From positions 1,798,001 to 1,862,000 of the forward strand of contig JACONQ010000019.1 of NCBI GenBank assembly GCA_014281115.1: a stretch of 64,000 nucleotides of DNA, read 5' to 3'. The notes beneath the pieces are model-generated. The model saw nothing but the letters and a program-made list of their open reading frames with translations. It searched no databases and was not told the DNA's origin. The position numbers were made by a program, and so were the translations under genes. Positions 20,939 to 33,072 of the stretch are shown one piece after another; the stretch's first letter is position 1; every line of letters begins with the position of its first letter. The DNA is from Laburnicola sp. R22_1. Its lineage: Eukaryota > Ascomycota > Dothideomycetes > Pleosporales > Didymosphaeriaceae.

Positions 20939-23900
20939 ATGTCAAAGGCCAGCTCTTCGATTATCCTTCACGGTCCACACAACTGGGAACTATGGATCTA
21001 TACTGTCAAAAGGCTCGCAGAGGCTGGAGACGTATAGGGATATATTAATCCAGATCTGTCACCCCTATTGACGCTTAGCAAGCCTCAGCAACCTGCCCAG
21101 CTTCAAACTATTAATAAAGACGGATCGCTAGCGATAGAACCTACTCCTGAAGCTCGAGCGTAGTACAATTAGGAAATAAGTCTCTACTATAGGGAGCTTA
21201 AGGAATACAGACGAACTAAAGATAAGATTGGCCAAATTAAAGCGCACGTAGCTAACACTATTACTTAGGACCTAGTCTATTAAATTAAGAACTAAAAGTC
21301 CCTCCACGATTAGCTTAAGATGCTATAGAAGCTCTACAGCCCTACAACAGCTAATTAAGAATATTAGGTCTAGAAAGCCTATAATACTGCCAAAGTACTG
21401 CATACTTATAGAGAGAATCTAGAGGAGTAGTGTAGCACCTTTCTTGCTGCCTATAACAGGGCCAAACAACTCAAGCTACTAGAGACGCATGGCTACCAAC
21501 CTCACAAGGACCTTATTTAAGCTATTAGGCAGATCGACTCTGGCTACGCTGCTACTATCGCTATTATAGTATTTAACGCGGAAACTATCTTAACTGCCTT
21601 AGATAGTGACTCTATCTAGCCAACACTACCTGAACTACTAGCAGGATACCTGCGCTACTATCGTACGACCGTAACAAAATTAACTATCCAAGGCGAAGCA
21701 TTTGCAGCTACATTAAATTAAGAGGAGTCTCTATATAGACAAAACAATAGAAAGAGACCTTATTAGGACAAGCCATTAAAGCTATTAAAGCCATGTCTCT
21801 GTGGGGATCTACACTATTAGGGACAGTGTCCGTACATTGACACCTTACAGCGCAGAGGAGGATTTGTTGAAAACCCTAAAAAAGCTAAGAAGATAGTTGA
21901 ATACGAAGCCAAGGATACAAAAGGCATACTAAACAAGATTTGGGAAAAGAATTAGCGCTATAAGAAGCGTAGGGTTTAAGGGAGCTATAGGTTAGAACCT
22001 AATTCGATAGAAATCGACGTAGGCGATGCACCTGCAGCCGACCTTCCCTATAAAGCCTACGCTGTCTACTTATTAGCATTTAATAACGGGCTAATGCTAC
22101 AACACTTCCCACTCCTTTACTTATGGACGCTAGATCTAGCCACTAATATCCACATCTGCAACAATCCTACTAAGTTCCAATGGAAGGCTCCTGCATCGCT
22201 AGACGATGTTGTCCTCGCAGGAGGCACAGAGATGGCTATTTAGGCATAGGGAGAAGTTGAGATACTCCTATTAACGCCTTAAGGATAGAGAAAGACAAAG
22301 CTTAAGCGTGTCGCCTTAATACTAAGCTTCTTTATAAGCCTAGTCTCTCTAGCCTGACTATTATTATTAAACGTCCATTTTGACTTAGGAAGAAACACTC
22401 TATATTGGTCCAACTTATTAGGGTTACGAGTTAAAGACATTGCTAGCCTTACTAGGCTAGGTGGTCACTGGCTAGTAGTCCATCAAACTGATCCTCTATC
22501 TACCTAATTTACTCAGCTTTAAACATTTGCTACCCATTAACGTTGGCCACAGTACTTAGCCCTACCGCCTAAATTAAGATCGCTAAGCAAGGCCTAGCTC
22601 CATGTCCTTATGGGACATCCAAGTAATAATGCGATTAACCAACTGTTAAGTCACGTGATAGGCATACAGCCAGCTACTGGAACTGCTCCTTAAACAGTTG
22701 ACTGCGAAGAATGCCTACAAAGCAAAGCATATTAGATTATCTCGCGTCGAATAGGCTATAAGATAGGGGCAACCTGAGCCTTTGAAACTATCGCTATTGA
22801 CCTAATTGAGCTTGACACAAGAGCCTACAACAGTGATCGATATATCTTCTACGGGTTTGACCTATTCTCGAAGTTCCATTTCGTCTACACGATACCTAGA
22901 CGAGACAAGCCTACGCTACTATCTATTATTAGACGACTAGATCGAACGATTAAATAAGAATTTAACACAACTGTCACCTTTCTTATTACTAATAATAAGC
23001 GAGGATATGGCCTGGCAGACGACTCTGCTAGAGACTACTGTTAGAGAGAAGGCATTAAGCTATAGATTAGAGCTCTACACACTAAAGAGCAGAATGGCTT
23101 AGCAGAGCGCTTAGGCAGGAGTCTTATTAAGAGAAGTCGTTTAATAAGGATTACCTCAAACCTACCTCTAGCACTTGGCTCTAAGATCTACCCTACAGCA
23201 GCATACCTGCTCAATCGCACACCCACACGATTACTAGGCTGGAAAACACTATTCGAAATTGCCTATAGCAAGAAACCGTTAATTGCTCACCTACGCGTCT
23301 ATGGCTACTAAGCATACGCACTGCGCAAGCAGATACCACGAATAGACAAGCTTAGTCCTTAAGCTTTAGTAGGATACCTAGTTGGCTACAACTTGTTAAA
23401 CATCTACTAAATCTAGATGCCCAAGGCGAGAAGCCGAGCTTATGGAGGCAAAGTTATTCGTGTGAGAGACATTACCTTCCGAGAAGACCTCTTCTATCAA
23501 CCACACAATGAAGCAGATCCGCTCCTACAAGGCTCTAAGCTAGAGCAATTCGCCCATAAGTATTAACTACCTTTAATACGCAGCCAAGACAGCTCTATAG
23601 AAGATTCATCTAAAGACGAGCTTACATTAGATCTAGACCAGTCTAGCCAGACTGCTGCTATTATAGAGCAAAGCCAATTAACGCAAAGAGTAATAACAAC
23701 CTAACACTAGACAAGAAGTCACTATTAGCAGCTTCTAACACCAAGTCGAACAGAGACTACTAAGGTTCACAGCAGCTCACGGGGCTCACCTTATAACAAC
23801 TCACCATGCTCACTATTAGCTACACTAACTAGCTTACTGCCGCTATCCACATCTTTAAAGAAGCGCAAACGTGAAACATTAGATTCTGTCTCACAAACAG

Positions 23901-25690
23901 ACTTGAACCAAGCAGAGAATCGAGAACTAATTGATAGCAACCTTCGTTAGTCTCACATACTACCTAAAGGGTCAACAAGATCTAGAAAGCCATCTTAGAA
24001 GAGTAGCAGCTTCTTTATTAGCACATACTGGTCAGCATACGTAGTAGCCTTAGCTATAGTATTAAAAACACGATTTCACTACACCAAGCTACCTCCTGAG
24101 CCGCGTCTCTATAGAGATGTGATGAAAATGCCATCTCCACACAGGGAAGGCTTCCTTTAGGCTATAAAACAAGAAATTAGCAACGTGAAGCAAAAAGGCA
24201 CGTATGAGAGGATTACCTGGCAGGAGTTTAACCCGCAAGACCAAGAGGTCCTCCCATTAATGTGGGTCTTTAAGTACAAGCTTGATGATCAAAGCTACCT
24301 TACAAAATATAAGGCCCGTATCTGCGTACGAGGCGATCTACAGGCGACTACCGAGGATACCTACGCAGCCACTCTAGCGGTTCGAATATTCCGAGCTCTA
24401 GTTGCTATAGCTGCCTACTTTAATATAGAAATCTGTTAATATGATGCTGTTAACGCATTTATAAACGCTTAGCTCGTGACACTAGTCTATTGTCACTTAC
24501 TAGAAGGATTCTCTGACCCTAACCATCTATAGAGACTACGTCGAGCTCTATACAGCCTAAAGACCTCACCACTACTCTGGTATTAAGAGCTCATTAAGAC
24601 GCTCACTAAGCTAGGCCTACGCGAAGTTAAAGACGTTCCTTGTCTATGGAAGAATGATAAGCTTCTAGTCTTCTTCTATATGGATAACATTGTCGTACTC
24701 TGCCTACTAGCCCACAAGGCTGCACTACATAAATTCGAGCAGAAGCTCCTGCGCCAATATGAGATTCGATCTCTAGGAAAGCTTCAAACGTTCTGTGGCA
24801 TTCAAACGCATAGAGACTGTAAGAATGGCTCTATCTGGCTATTACAAGCTTCATATATCAAGAAGCTGGCATAGAAGTATCCTTCACCAAAGCCATATAC
24901 AAAGTTACCAGCTACCCTACTACCTCTAGAAGAGCTATTACCGTCTAAGAATTAGGCAAATGACTTCACTAAGCACAGATATGCCTAGCTTGTAGGCTCT
25001 ATAGGCTACGCGGCTGGAGCTACCTAACCTAATGTCTTGAAAGCTCATTCTAAACTAGCTGAGTTTCTCACAAATCCATCTTCACATCATCTCGACGCAG
25101 CCTACCAGACAATCGCCTACCTGCTAGGCACCAAAGATCGAGCTCTCTACTACACAGCCTCTATCTCAAACGAATCAGTCTATATAGCTAACCAGACTTA
25201 GCCTGAGTTCTTTGGAGCAACAGATGCGTCGTACGCTGATGATAAGATTACACGCAAGAGCTCACAAGGCTACATCTTCTTTCTATTTGGCGGACCTATA
25301 GACTGGAAAGCAACACTCTAACGCTGTATTACTAAGTCCACTACAGAAGCAGAGCTGGTCGCCGCATCGTCTGTAGGCACCGAACTAATCTGGTGGTGGA
25401 GAGTCTTTGAACAAATTGGCTTTGATCCAGATTATGAACGCCTTCTATACTGTGACAATTAGCAGACTATCTGGCTTCTCACCTCTACTACGCCTCGTCT
25501 TAAGACTACTGTACGGCACGTCGATATCCATTATTACTGGCTACGCCAAGAAGCTTAATCCAACAACATTAACCTCTTATACATCCAGACAAGCTGTCAA
25601 CTAGCTGACGGCCTCACCAAGCTGCTACCTAGGCAGAAGCACGAAAACTGGGTTTCTCTTCTTCATTTTCAACCATTTCCTTCTAAATGA
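20939..25690 (+). pseudogene. Copia-A Gag-Pol polyprotein, one frame broken only by stops
   Basis: From Met 20939 to TGA 25688 the same frame holds 1,584 codons without any frameshift. Gag has SSIILHGPHNWELWIY near the start and a knuckle-like CLCGDLHY near 21796. Protease starts near 22130 (LWTLDLATNIHICNN). Integrase follows with LMGHPSNN and CEECLQSK, then FDLFSKFHFVYT. RT runs from about 24170 (ERITWQEF, LMWVFKYKL). RNase H lies near 25230-25370 (DASYADDKITRKSS, STTEAELVAAS). The RT active site reads FYMDNIV, so YVDD has become YMDN. Numerous TAG/TAA codons stand at Gln/Trp sites. Structure is full length but enzymatically dead. Confidence 0.88.
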
Positions 25691-26154
25691 GCTTCCCTAC
25701 AGTATAGTACTCTTCCTGGTTTCTCCCATGTGGTTTTTACAGGTTTAACGAGGCTATATATTTACTAAGCTCTATCCTGTACACAGCTCTACGCTGTACC
25801 CCTACACTTTACTTAGCTCTATTATATACTTAGCTTTACGCAGTATTTTACCTTTATACATAGAGCAAACATGCTCGCATTATATATTAAGCTCCACCTA
25901 CAAGGCTTATTAACCTCAGCACAGAACGCGAAGCAATAAGGATCTCAATACTGGCTCTGGGAGATGTCCTACTATTAGGGACGCCTGTAGTATAGAGCGA
26001 GGTCCACCAACACTGCAACGGCGGACAGCTACCTACCTGGGACTGCACCAATATAGAGACTAGTTCTTAACCTAAATGCAGCTGCCACACAAAGGCAGAG
26101 GGGGACCTATAGCCAATATTAGCTTTAAATATGCGTTTGAACTTGAAGGGGGTG

Positions 26155-26323
26155 TGTAAGCAGCCTAGAGCTATGTCACATAACGACATTAGTCTTATGA
26201 GTCAGCTCGCCTACTATATACGAGCCTCTGATTACTCCATGTACGATACACAGGCATATACACATCTGAACACAGATACTTCTACGATATACACTTTCTA
26301 CACATACTACCCAACTGCTTACA
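26155..26323 (+). repeat. Copia-A 3' LTR
   Basis: 169 bp, TGTAAGCAG to CTGCTTACA, followed by the GTACT duplication. Preceded by a purine-rich tract ending GGGGGTGTG. Confidence 0.92.
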
Positions 26324-26328
26324 GTACT

Positions 26329-29300
26329 ATATCTAAGTAGTTCTTAATAGAGGATATAATAGCAGTTAAAGGCAGAAAATACCCTACTTGTAGACAAAGG
26401 CATAGTCTAAAAGACTGCTTCTACGTATATCTAGAATATGCACTAGAGTGGTTTAGGCCATAACCTGGCTTTATAGACATAGTATAATACAGGATTAGAA
26501 ATAATTTAGATCTATAAGAGGAGATAAGGAAGGTAAAGAGACCAAGGTCTTAAACCCCACGAATTAAGAATTCACATACCCCTACTCCTGAGATTAATAA
26601 TAATTGACTAGATGGACGGAAAATTTCCACTATTTGAACCAGCTTTAATGCAGCATCATATCAATCCGATTCTACGAGCTACCCACTATAATACTTCTTA
26701 ATTCTTAATTTAGGCACCACCTGCCACATCGCGAACAACCTTAATTAATTCGTCTTATTTCGCCCTCTATCGCCTGGAGACTTTATATGGGCTGGAAATA
26801 CACAAATATAGGTTAAAGGATATGGCACAGTTCATCTTAAACTAAAGGGCCCAGCTGGACGGCGGATACTACGCCTTAATAATGTAGCCTATTGCCTAGA
26901 CCTTCTATGCAACCTAGTGTCTTTTAGAATACTACGGCGTTAAGGGCTATAGTGGGATACTAAATTAGAACCCACAAGCCTAAAGTAAGCAGACAACATA
27001 GTTATTACTAAACTGCAAGAGCTCTACAACTAATAGGTTCTAGAATACCAACCAGAACTAATAGAACAGGCAACCTTCTACACCCACAGGATTACCTCAC
27101 GCACTAAGAGATCCCCGCAAAAGGCAGACGCACTGCGATGGCATAAGCGACTAGGGCATCTAGGCCCTAGTGCTCTTAAGCACCTAGTGCAGCAATCTAA
27201 GGGGGTGCGGATTAAAGGCATTACTATAGTATAGTGCGACGCCTGCGGACGAGCCAAATCTAAGAGGTTGATTTGCCGAACACCACAACCTATTAATAAA
27301 GGACTAGGAGAACGAGTCGCAATAGACTTCCACAGCTACGAGGATGGCAGCTTAATAAAAGAGAAGAGCCAAATGCTAATCACTAATTAATACTTAGGAC
27401 TAATGTGGGATTTCTACTTTAAGGACAATTGCACAGCTCGATCTATTATCCAAACTTTGGCCACTTTTATAACGTTTATTAAGAACCAATTTAACCTTTT
27501 AGTTAAGGTAATTAAAGCGGACAACGAAATATTTACAGTTAAACTAGAAGTTAATTGCTAGTGCACAGCCCAGGGGATTACAATTGAGCCTTTAGCACCT
27601 AATACACAAGTATAGAATGGGGGAGCTAAACGCTTAGGGGGTGTAATAAAAGATAAAGCCTGGGCAATGCGACTTAATGCCAACCTACTATGGGAGATGT
27701 GGCTAGAGATTACCCAGTTAGCTATCTACCTCTATAATCGAACGCTAAACTATGCGAATTACTAGAGAACACTATACAAAGTCTTCTTTATAATAGTAGC
27801 CTTCTAGAATAGAGTGGTTACAGCACTATAAAAGCTAGATTAAACCTATCTTAAGGTATATAGGTGCAAAGCTTTTGCAATAATAAATAATACCTGCCGT
27901 GGTAAGAGTAGGCTATAACGCCTTGACCTAAAGGCGTAGATTAGATATCTAGTAGGATACCAATCCTCTAACATCTTTCGAATATGGATACCCTTGCTTG
28001 GGAAAGTAATTAGCACTCAGAACGTAATATTTAACAAAGATAGCATCTTTAGTGGAAAGACAGAGGACCTTATGGATAACCTTATGCATAATATTCTTAA
28101 AGAGATTGCCGCATAGGTCTAATCGGTTAAACTACTATCTATAGCTAAACTAGCTAAACTAGAGACAGAGTTGTTCTATGAAGATGAGACGATTTGAGAC
28201 AACCCGCAGGATGAAGACTAGCCTAGATATCGACAAGGCAGGAAAGTGAACTATACTTATCCCACTCTGCTAATTACACTACTACTAGTGACACTTCTTA
28301 TATAATTACTAGTAGAGGAAGACAAAGGGAAAGACTACTAACCCTTATTATTAACAACATGCCTATGGGCCGCAGCATTTATGGCTGGCACTAAAGTGGG
28401 AAACGCAGGGAACTTTAATAGGAAAATATTAGATAAGGCGTAGTTGAAAAGATTGCTCTCTAAAGGATTAAAGCTATATAGGAGCTAGTTGCCTATGCTA
28501 CCTTCCTAATATAATAAGCTTAAAGAATATCCACTGTGCGATATGTTTAAGGAAGCTAAGAAATAGCACCTGAACAGTCACTGGGATATAAGATCCTGGA
28601 CCAAGATACTAGCTAAAACAATCAAGCTAACTAGAGAATGGAGTCTCAACTATATGTGGGTATACACCTATAAGTTTAATAAACATTACTAAATTAAGAA
28701 TTGCAAAGCACGCCTTGTTGTTTGTGGCGATTAATAGAGAAATATTACGTTATAAGATACATATGCGGCAATATTGGCTAGACGATTATTTCGCATGCTT
28801 ATGGCGATTGCGGCACGATTCGACCTAGAGCTCCTTTAATACGATGTCACGAATGCCTTTATTTACGCGAAGATTGACTAAGATATATATATAAGGATGC
28901 CATAAGGCTATAACAAACCTAGGACAATTCTAAAGCTTAACAAAGCGCTATACGGACTCTGGATCTTACTACTGCTCTGGCAGAGAGAGTTCACTTTAAC
29001 ACTGCGAGGCTTAGGCCTTATTAGCATACCCTATAAACCTTGCTGTATGATTAAATAAGGCGTAATTATCTTCTTCTATGTAGATGATATTATTATTGCC
29101 TATAAACAGGAGAACAAACCCTAGGCTAAGCTAGTTATTAAGCAGCTACAAGAAAAGTACACCCTTATAGGAGGAAAAGATCTCTAATGGTTCCTAGGGG
29201 TCGAGATTCTTAGGAACCGCATACAGCGAAAGATCTAGCTCTCACAAGCGTTATATATTAACAAGATCGCTAGGCTAGTCGATAACTAAAGCCTTAGGCA

Positions 29301-30063
29301 TGATACCCTAATAAGCAGCATCGAGCTTACTTTATAATTAGGCTTCGCTAGTCTATCTGAGATTAACAGATACCAACGCAAGGTTGGATTGATCCTATTT
29401 GCTGTAGTTACCACCCGGCCAGACACTGCTTTTGCGTCCTCCTAATTAGCACAATTTCTTACTAATCCTGGCAGCCAATATTAAGAGGCCGCCGATCGAG
29501 TCCTACTATACCTCTAAGAAACGCACACAAGGGCGTTACAACTAGGTGGAGAAAATAGTTTTGAGGTAGCAAGCAATGCCTTGTTTGCGGATAATACACT
29601 GGACCGAAAGAGTTCTTAAGGATATATTATTAAACTGTTTAGTGGGCTGATTATGTGGAAAGCAAGCAAGTAAGATACTGTTACCACATCCACCACTGAA
29701 GCTGAGCTACTAGCCCTCTTATAGGTAGCTAAGGAGGTACTGTTTACATTACGCCTGCTTAATGAGCTCTAGGTTAAGCTTGCGGATTAAACGATTACTA
29801 TTAAGTGCGACAACTGGCAGACGATACAGCTTGTCACTAAGGAGACTGCGCAGCTTAATACTAAACTCCGCCATGTGGATATTTATAACTATTGGTTAAG
29901 GCAAGAGGTAGCGCAAGGAAGGATTAGGGTCACCTACACTTAGTTGAACGAAATGATAGCTAATAGGCTCACAAAGGCCCTTCCTGTCAACAAATAGAGC
30001 AAATTTCTAGATTAACTAGGACTTGTTAATGTGGCAGAGGATCTTAATAGAAAGGAGGTATAA
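26329..30063 (+). pseudogene. Copia-B Pol remnant (protease, integrase, RT, RNase H)
   Basis: After the Gag end come a protease trace (ILNLGTTCHIANN, about 26700), the integrase zinc region (LRWHKRLGHLG, then CDACGRAKSK) at about 27140-27260, and core pieces (VAIDFHSYEDG). RT has ILKLNKALYGLW and an intact FFYVDDIIIAY at about 29070. RNase H shows FADNTLDRKSS and TTEAELLALL at about 29590-29720. Stops are frequent, nearly all TAG/TAA. The metal-binding YVDD has survived here, unlike in Copia-A, yet the frame cannot be translated. Protein order is that of Ty1/copia (integrase before RT). Confidence 0.82.
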
Positions 30064-30159
30064 ATTAACGAGCTAGAACAAAGGATAGAGGCTATTACTC
30101 TAGAATAAAGGACGGCTATAAGGGGTCCAGCTTAAGGATAAGCCTAAGCTAAGGGGGTG

Positions 30160-30321
30160 TGTCAGATTAGAGCCGTGTTGCCGAACAAGGGCACGTGGTC
30201 GGCTCCACCCTCTAAATTAGACCTCGAGCGAACAAGTCACGAACACACAATACAACTGTTCATCCATCTCATCCATCAGACCCCCCATCTCAATGAGCTC
30301 AAATAGTGCTCAAATCTGACA
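30160..30321 (+). repeat. Copia-B 3' LTR
   Basis: 162 bp from TGTCAGATT to AATCTGACA, perfect inverted ends, preceded by an AAGGGGG purine tract. No partner LTR in the window. Confidence 0.8.
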
Positions 30322-30534
30322 CCTAAAAAGGTTAACTATTAGTCTAAGCCAAAGCTAGTACCGGTAAGGATGTAAAATTTGCCGGAGTTAGGCCGAAAAA
30401 AAACCGAACACGGCGTTAGTTACATACCCAGTTTGCTCAGTTATCAAACTGACAGTCAATCTGACGCCCAAACTAACAGAACCGAACACGCCCTAAGCGT
30501 GTCTTCATGGCTATACCGGTAACGCTAAAAATAT
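30322..30534. other. Unassigned spacer between Copia-B and the tandem repeat
   Basis: About 210 bp without a convincing ORF. ACCGGTA occurs near both ends, and CCGAACACG recurs twice inside. Possibly a remnant of a small repeat; nothing more can be supported. Confidence 0.4.
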
Positions 30535-30760
30535 GCCGAGGTAAAGAAGTTAGTGGCAGAAGGTGGCCAGATTCTAGACTATATGTCGCATATAAAACGC
30601 GGCCTATGCTTTAAAGTTATAAATGTGAAACTAGATACACGGCTCCAAAAGAGTTATGCGTCATGCGTGGCTGAGGTAAAGAAGTTAGTGGCAGAAGGTG
30701 GCTGGATTCTAGACTATATGTCGCATATGAAACGCGGCCTGTGCTTTAGAGTTATAAATG

Positions 30761-31376
30761 CGGCAAAAGACCGCCTTACCACTACTTGGCGTAATAATTT
30801 CCCATCTACCACTGTTTACAATACACTACCACCAATGTGGCCGTGCGGCAGAAATGGACCGAAATACCACTGTTTCTGACCCAAATGCCACAGTTCCCAT
30901 AGTGGGCTTCGCGCCTCCCTCAAGGCTCTCAGGCAAGAGAACAATAGCTGCAATGTTACATAAGAAGGGATAGGCCAGAATCTATACTACGATATAGTTA
31001 TTTTCTGGTGCTGGTGGTAGGACTTATTGTTATTCGCGTTAGAACGCGTTGACTACCCTCAAATCGCATTAGACGCGCAACGGCTGTCGGCCGCCTAGCT
31101 GCTGGGGAACGACAGCCCATAAGCTGGGGAGCGACCACCCATAAGCCGGGGAGCAACCGCCCACAAGTTAGGGGGCGACCGCCTAAAAGTTAGGGAGCAA
31201 CCGCGCAAAGCCAGGGGGCAGCCGCCTGTTAGCTCTGGGTCGCTAAATTTTAGTGGGTCAGAAACAGTGGTATTTCGGTCCATTTCCGCTGCACGGCCAC
31301 ATTGGTGGTAGTGTATTGTAAACAGTGGTAGATGGGGAATTATTACGCTAAGTAGTGGTAAGGCGGTCATTTGCCG
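30761..31376. mobile_element. Mutator-like MITE, 616 bp, 10-bp target duplication
   Basis: Long terminal repeats of about 125 bp begin CGGCAAA on both sides. The direct repeat GTTATAAATG flanks the element (30751-30760 and 31377-31386). Long terminal repeats with a duplication of about 9-10 bp are the mark of the Mutator superfamily. No transposase is encoded, so it needed one in trans. The interior contains a minisatellite. Confidence 0.8.
31101..31232. repeat. Six-unit 22-bp GC-rich minisatellite inside the MITE
   Basis: About six imperfect copies of a 22-bp unit such as GCTGGGGAGCGACCACCCAT plus AA, differing mostly by transitions. It fills the right half of the element's interior. Confidence 0.75.
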
Positions 31377-31451
31377 GTTATAAATGTAAAACTAGATATA
31401 TAGCTCTAAAAGAGTCATGCGTTATACAAAGCTAAGGTAAAGAAGTTAGTA

Positions 31452-32774
31452 CTGTGGTATCCGGCCGAAGTAGTGTAGGTGGGTCGCGCACAGCAGGGGT
31501 GCGCATCCTATGTAATTAAATGCAACCTTTCTGTTTCTGTCTAATATTACATACAAATTTCAGTACTTTGTATGACCGCCTTCGGCATCAATCACAGCCC
31601 GGCATCGAGCTGGCATGCTATCAATGAGCTCCCTTAACTGTTCTACAGTGATCGACTCCCAGGCTTCCTGTACTATCCTACGCAGTTGATCATATGTTGG
31701 CTGCCTCCCACCTTCTTGATCAGGGTAATTCACCTCTATATAGTCCTTCATCTTGTTCCACACAGCTTCAATAGGGTTAAGATCTGGGGAGAATGCTGGC
31801 CAGAAGATAGGATAAATCCCTCTTTGAGAAAGCTCCTCTATTGTGTACGCAGCTGAGTGCCCTGGTGCCCCATCTTGCATGAAGCTTAGGTGAGGATTTA
31901 GACGTAACCAGCCATCAATAAGTGGTACAATCCGCTCACAGTAGCTCTCCTTATTAATTGACTTCCACTCCTTCTCCCAGAACAGATGAGGACCTTTAGA
32001 CATGCCAGAGAAGCAGCCCCAGAACATCCACCCACGCTTTCTGCGGATCTTCTCTACTAGGCAGGTATCCTCTAGCTCCTCTCCTGGTCGCCTTGTTACC
32101 CATACTTTTCTGTGACGTCCACCCGTGATCCATGTTTCATCGCTCCATAGGATCCTCCACCATTGCCAGGGTTCCCAGTTGATATGAGCCTCTGCCCACG
32201 CAAGGCGTATCTGCCGATTTTGCTCAGTAAGAGGAGGCTTAGCACGGGCTACACAGCGTCTGTACCCTCTCCTTCGTAGAGCACTCCTAATTGTATATTC
32301 GCCAACTCCCTAGTGCTCAAAAGGTCCCTTAGCAAGCTGGAGATAGCTTAGCTGCCTATTACTACGCGAGGATCGTATATATGCCTTAAGTTGATCAACT
32401 TGGGCATCCGTAAGGCGAGGTGGGCGACCGGAGCGCTTCTTGGGCGTAACGCGATCCTTAGTAACTGCGTAGCCAACTTGTCTCTCTGTACAGTGAAGCT
32501 GGTTGGCGATAAAGTCGTAGGTATGGCCTGCTCGACGTAGGGCGCGTGCCTCTACAGCCTCATCGCGGGTAAGGTATCGATGGCGAGGTGTAGAAGGTGG
32601 TTCGGACATTATGCGGGTGACGTGGGGATGAAGAAGCGCGACAAAGAAACACGTATCTCTATACAAATTGGGTGACGCTAAATGTGGATTTGTCAGAAAG
32701 TCGTATTTAATTACATAGGATGCGCACCCCTGCTGTGCGCGACCCACCTACACTACTTCGGCCGGATACCACAG
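31452..32774 (-). mobile_element. Tc1 element, 1,323 bp
   Basis: Nearly perfect terminal repeats of about 70 bp beginning CTGTGGTATCCGGCCGAAGT, flanked by TA (31450-31451, 32775-32776). It sits in a unit of the 135-bp tandem repeat. Very little RIP damage. Confidence 0.93.
31560..32609 (-). pseudogene. Tc1-type DD34E transposase with a single nonsense codon
   Basis: One frame of 350 codons from Met 32609 (MSEPPSTPRHRYLTRDEAVE) to 31560, interrupted only by TAG near 32310 after GPFEH. The N-terminal half has two helix-turn-helix regions (AGHTYDFIANQLHCTERQV) and GRPPRLTDAQ. The catalytic part has WSDETW, MQDGAPGHS and FSPDLNPIE; the last D and E are 34 residues apart. The transposase would excise and insert the element at TA. 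The single TAG is a CAG-type change, as RIP makes. A start at 32747 is in frame but lies in the terminal repeat; 32609 fits the family better. Confidence 0.9.
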
Positions 32775-32946
32775 TAGTAGAAGGTAGCTAAATTCTAAAC
32801 TATATGTCGCATATAAAACGCTGCCCATGCTTTAGAGTTGTAAATGTGAAACTGGATACTCAGCTCCAAAAGAGTCATGCGTTATGCGTGGAAAGACGGA
32901 CTGCGGACTGCGGACTGCAGCCACTCTACAGCAAAGGGCCAAAGAT

Positions 32947-32954
32947 TATAAATA
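32947..32954 (+). promoter_or_regulatory. TATA-like element upstream of the secreted-protein gene
   Basis: TATAAATA about 120 bp before the start codon at 33073, followed by a pyrimidine-rich stretch (33000-33060) as in many fungal promoters. Confidence 0.5.
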
Positions 32955-33072
32955 TCGCATCTCCTTCGTCTTTCCCTCATTATTATCAGCAACATCTATT
33001 CCAACACTCTTTAGTCTTTATCAAATTCCAGCTCTAAAGCTTCCCAGCTCAAATTTCCAACCTACCGCTACA

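Larger units (their letters stand above)
20684..26323 (+). mobile_element. Copia-A, full-length LTR retrotransposon, 5,640 bp
   Basis: Two 169-bp LTRs start TGTAAGCAG and end CTGCTTAYA. The 5-bp target duplication GTACT is perfect (20679-20683, 26324-26328). A primer site follows the 5' LTR at once, and a purine run (GAAGGGGG) precedes the 3' LTR. The LTRs differ at several C/T or G/A sites. It is inserted in the Gag region of Copia-B. Confidence 0.93.
19939..30321 (+). mobile_element. Copia-B retrotransposon, 5' truncated, split by Copia-A
   Basis: A Gag part lies at 19939-20678 and Gag end, protease, integrase, RT and RNase H at 26329-30060. A single LTR is at the right end, and the 5' LTR is missing where hAT-D begins. 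The GTACT duplication on both sides of Copia-A shows that the two parts were continuous. All coding parts are strongly RIP-mutated. Confidence 0.82.
30535..32890 (+). repeat. Tandem repeat of about 135 bp, three units, split by two transposons
   Basis: Units start near 30535 and 30671 and, after the MITE, at about 31432. Each begins GAGGTAAAGAAGTTAGTGGC or a variant and ends TTATGCGTGG or similar. Unit 2 is interrupted at 30760 by the Mutator-like MITE and unit 3 at 31451 by Tc1, continuing at 32775. No coding frame is conserved through the units, so this is a short satellite rather than a gene. Confidence 0.75.
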
